From contig NZ_JDTH01000001.1 in NCBI RefSeq assembly GCF_000710615.1, positions 372,001 to 436,000 of the forward strand: a stretch of 64,000 bases of DNA, written 5' to 3'. Every line of letters begins with the position of its first letter. Position 1 is the first letter of the stretch. Below are positions 62,103-64,000 of this stretch, one piece after another. The translations under genes were made by a program, and so were the position numbers. This DNA is from Haladaptatus cibarius D43. Its GTDB lineage: Archaea > Halobacteriota > Halobacteria > Halobacteriales > Haladaptataceae. The notes under the pieces were generated by a model. It saw only the letters and a list, made by a program, of their open reading frames with translations, ran no database searches and was not told the origin of the DNA.

Positions 62103-64000
62103 TTACGCGCTCGTCTCGTTTGCAATAGTCGTCGCGGCACCTGCTTCTGTCGTCGTGTCCGAAACGACCGTCGTTTCACCCGCGACGGTGGTTTCGTCCG
62201 CAACAGTCGTCTGGTTCACAGCAGTCGTTTGATTCGCAACCGTCGTTTCCGCGGCGGCAGTCGTCGTCGCCTCGGAAACGGTGGTTTCCGGCTCGGCAGT
62301 TATCGTCTCGTTGGCCACTGTGGTCGTCTCTTCTGCTGCTGTCGTCGTTTCTTCAACGGTGGTCGTTTCCGCTGCTGGCGTCGTGGTTTCCGCCGGAGTC
62401 GTCGTCTCGGCAGGCGTCGTGGTTTCTTCGGCACCCGCTATCGCAATGGTCGCTATTTCGCCGAAGTTAGCCGTGTAGACGCCGTGGGTGTACGTACCGG
62501 GTTCGACTCCGCTGGTGTCGATTTGGTACGCCACGTCCACGCTTCCACCCGGTGGGAGTGCTACGTCTTTGCGCTCGACAACATCACCGTCCAATCGGAA
62601 GTCCACAAACTGCGAGAGTTCTTGGTCGGTTGGGTTGGTGATGGTCGCGTTCACCGTGACGGTGTCGCCGACCGTCGCGTTCTGCGGCGCTTCTAAGTTC
62701 TGCACGTCCAGCGACGGGCCGAGGTCGGAGACGTTGCTGACGTCACCGTCGTCTTCGGCGGTGGTCGTCTCTTCCGGAGTTGTTGTCTCTTCAGTAGGAG
62801 TTGTTGTTTCCTCCGCTGGCGTCGTGGTTTCCTCCGGAGTTGTTGTCTCCTCTGCCGGAGTAGTTGTCTCCTCTTCCGGAGTGGTTGTTTCTTCAGCCGG
62901 AGTCGTCGTCTCTTCAGGAGTTGTTGTCTCCTCTGTCGGCGTCGTCGTCTCCGCACTGTCCTCGACGGTCACGTTCGCCGGGTCAACCACGACTTCGTTG
63001 TCCACGACGTAGGGGAGGTCTTCTTCTCCCCCGGACGTGGCGAAGTCGTACATCTGATTCCCGTTCGTGTCGAGGTGCGGCATGGCGATGAGCGTCTGAC
63101 TCTCGGTGAGTGACTCATCGAGCGTCACGGTGACGTTCTCGTGCGTCCCGGGTTCGAGGTATTCCGACGACCCGAGAATGCTGCCGATGACGTTCCCTTC
63201 GAGAAGGCTCTCGTCGTGCATCGTCACGAAGCCACCTTCCGACATGGTAACCGAATCGACGGTTACCGTCTCACCGCTCGTGGTTTGGTCTTCGAAGGTG
63301 ACGCTGGCGTTGAGTTCCTCCGGTTGCTCGGGCACGCCCGGCTGCTCGGGCATCATCGTGGCGTTCAGGTTCGGTGGCAGTTCCACCACGAACGTCACGT
63401 TCTGCACGCTGATGTCGCGGAGGACGACGCGGACGGTTTCTAAGTCACTCGGAACCGAGACGTTGCTCGATTCCATCGTTTTCTCTACGTCCTCCTGCGA
63501 AACGTCCTGTCCGCGCTGGACGACTTCCTGCGCGGATTCGTTCTGAAGGAGCGCCGTCGTGTTCAGACGAACCGTCTCGTCCTGCAAGTCCACGCCGCTC
63601 ACGGTTTCGGTGCGGTCGGGTTCGGTGCTATCACCCACGATGAACGACCATTCGTCGATGTTCATCGATTCGACTTGGAAGACGAGTTGGTCGGGCAGTT
63701 GCCCGTCCGTCACGTTGTCTTCCGGTTGTTCTTCGGGTTCATCGACCGAAATCTCTGCACCTTCGGTGACTGGCGCACCTCGCTCGGTATACGGGCCGTC
63801 AACGGTTCCGTTGCCGATGACGAAGTCGTACACCTGATTGTCGTTCGTGTCGAGGTGCGGCATGGCGATGAGCGTCTGTGTCTCGTTGATGGATCGTGCG
63901 AGCGTCACGGTGACGTTCTCGTGCGTCCCGGGTTCGAGATACACCGAATTGCCGAGGACGCTTCCGACGACGTTCCCCTCAAGCAGGCTTTCGTCGTGAA
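62103..64000 (-). CDS. Secreted repeat protein with DUF7282-like units (N-terminus cut by window)
   Basis: At least 632 residues; the reading frame continues off the window edge. The visible part contains two copies of a beta-rich unit, each ending HDESLLEGNVIGS...YLEPGTHENVTVTL...TLIAMPHLDTN. A Thr/Glu/Pro-rich linker follows (TTTPEE-type repeats), then a CARDB-like domain (LDVQNLEAPQNATVGDTVTVNATITNPTDQELSQFVDFRLDGD). A long ETT/ATT-rich tail with many Asn-x-Ser/Thr sequons closes it. No C-terminal membrane anchor is seen, so it may be released or held by the S-layer. Strongly acidic and likely glycosylated. The signal peptide should lie outside the window. Confidence 0.78.
   Translation of the reverse strand, partial: HDESLLEGNVVGSVLGNSVYLEPGTHENVTVTLARSINETQTLIAMPHLDTNDNQVYDFVIGNGTVDGPYTERGAPVTEGAEISVDEPEEQPEDNVTDGQLPDQLVFQVESMNIDEWSFIVGDSTEPDRTETVSGVDLQDETVRLNTTALLQNESAQEVVQRGQDVSQEDVEKTMESSNVSVPSDLETVRVVLRDISVQNVTFVVELPPNLNATMMPEQPGVPEQPEELNASVTFEDQTTSGETVTVDSVTMSEGGFVTMHDESLLEGNVIGSILGSSEYLEPGTHENVTVTLDESLTESQTLIAMPHLDTNGNQMYDFATSGGEEDLPYVVDNEVVVDPANVTVEDSAETTTPTEETTTPEETTTPAEETTTPEEETTTPAEETTTPEETTTPAEETTTPTEETTTPEETTTAEDDGDVSNVSDLGPSLDVQNLEAPQNATVGDTVTVNATITNPTDQELSQFVDFRLDGDVVERKDVALPPGGSVDVAYQIDTSGVEPGTYTHGVYTANFGEIATIAIAGAEETTTPAETTTPAETTTPAAETTTVEETTTAAEETTTVANETITAEPETTVSEATTTAAAETTVANQTTAVNQTTVADETTVAGETTVVSDTTTEAGAATTIANETSA
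62120..62420. repeat. Low-complexity ETT/TTT coding repeats (C-terminal tail)
   Basis: Short imperfect repeats encode Glu-Thr-Thr and Ala-Thr-Thr runs at the end of the secreted protein. The DNA is repetitive on the minus strand and a likely site of length variation. Confidence 0.6.
62760..62955. repeat. Minisatellite coding for the Thr/Glu/Pro-rich linker
   Basis: About eleven to twelve imperfect 15-18-base units (minus strand, TTTPEE/TTPAEE coding) form the linker between the beta unit and the CARDB-like domain. Not a CRISPR array: there are no unique spacers, and the frame is coding throughout. Confidence 0.65.
63061..63220. repeat. Intragenic direct repeat, copy A
   Basis: About 160 bases nearly identical to 63841-64000, with a stretch of 40 identical bases around the words for the PGTHENVTVTL segment. 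It encodes the second half of one beta unit of the secreted protein; the other copy encodes the corresponding part of the preceding unit. Confidence 0.75.
63841..64000. repeat. Intragenic direct repeat, copy B
   Basis: Partner of 63061-63220, 780 bases apart in the same orientation, so recombination between them would remove or duplicate one beta unit in frame. It continues past the window edge. Confidence 0.75.

Noticed and set aside
62760-62955. Possible CRISPR-like repeat array
   Set aside because: Units are contiguous with no unique spacers and lie in frame inside a protein-coding gene; this is a Thr/Glu-rich linker.

Overview
The window is one contiguous piece of a haloarchaeal chromosome (class Halobacteria). 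The DNA is G+C-rich. The proteins are strongly acidic, rich in Asp and Glu and poor in Lys. The genes include archaeal replication proteins (PCNA, PriL, an RFC-like subunit, Hjc), a LysW-dependent arginine pathway, Tat and lipobox export signals, and the haloarchaea-type double TatC. Many small haloarchaeal membrane and zinc-finger proteins sit between them. The style resembles Haladaptatus and its relatives, but I cannot fix the genus from sequence alone. No rRNA, tRNA, CRISPR array, transposase gene or replication origin was recognised.

Layout. 1-8.0 kb: the truncated NAD-dependent DNA ligase ligA, a Yip1-type membrane protein, a tiny zinc-ribbon protein, an M29 aminopeptidase, threonine aldolase, two micro membrane proteins, an HTH membrane regulator, a phosphoesterase and a CDF metal transporter. 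8.0-12.5 kb: a long palindromic intergenic element, an XPD/Rad3-type helicase, a 2'-5' RNA ligase-like protein and a lipoprotein. 12.6-22.0 kb: the complete arginine cluster argG-argH-lysW-argX-argC-argB-argD-argE-argF. A 31-codon ORF with three consecutive Arg codons and a terminator-like hairpin precedes it. 22-31.9 kb: CapA-like protein, thrC, a GlpA-like oxidoreductase, an MFS transporter, serA with a small downstream gene, a band-7 protein with a membrane partner, and serB. 31.9-37.4 kb: Hsp20, an HtrA protease, metX-metY, a pair of related micro membrane proteins (one frameshifted) and a DUF3267-type metalloprotease. 37.4-39.0 kb: an AT-rich islet with a Tat-exported protein and a lipoprotein. 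39.0-49.7 kb: an aminotransferase, an AIM24-family protein, a MutS-like ATPase, a cysteine-rich Tat-exported micropeptide, larE, divergent tatC genes, a ribbon-helix-helix protein and a VUT transporter. 49.7-57 kb: rlmE, a small zinc finger, pcn, a pcn-priL linker gene, priL, a second hairpin-rich element, a SWIM protein, hjc and an FNT-type transporter. 57-64 kb: ahcY, an MTA/SAH deaminase-type amidohydrolase, hisG, a third hairpin-rich element, an RFC-like ATPase and a repeat-rich secreted protein that runs off the end.

The arginine cluster is the clearest functional unit. LysW is the carrier protein, ArgX attaches glutamate to it, and ArgB/C/D/E convert it to ornithine. ArgF, ArgG and ArgH then complete arginine, with most junctions overlapping by a few bases. 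Other linked functions are methionine and the methyl cycle (metX/metY; ahcY with the deaminase) and serine/threonine synthesis (serA, serB, thrC). Replication and repair genes are scattered (ligA, helicase, MutS-like, pcn, priL, hjc, RFC-like). The most interesting parts are the arg leader, three non-coding hairpin-rich elements with related ends, the cysteine-rich peptide and the AT-rich islet.
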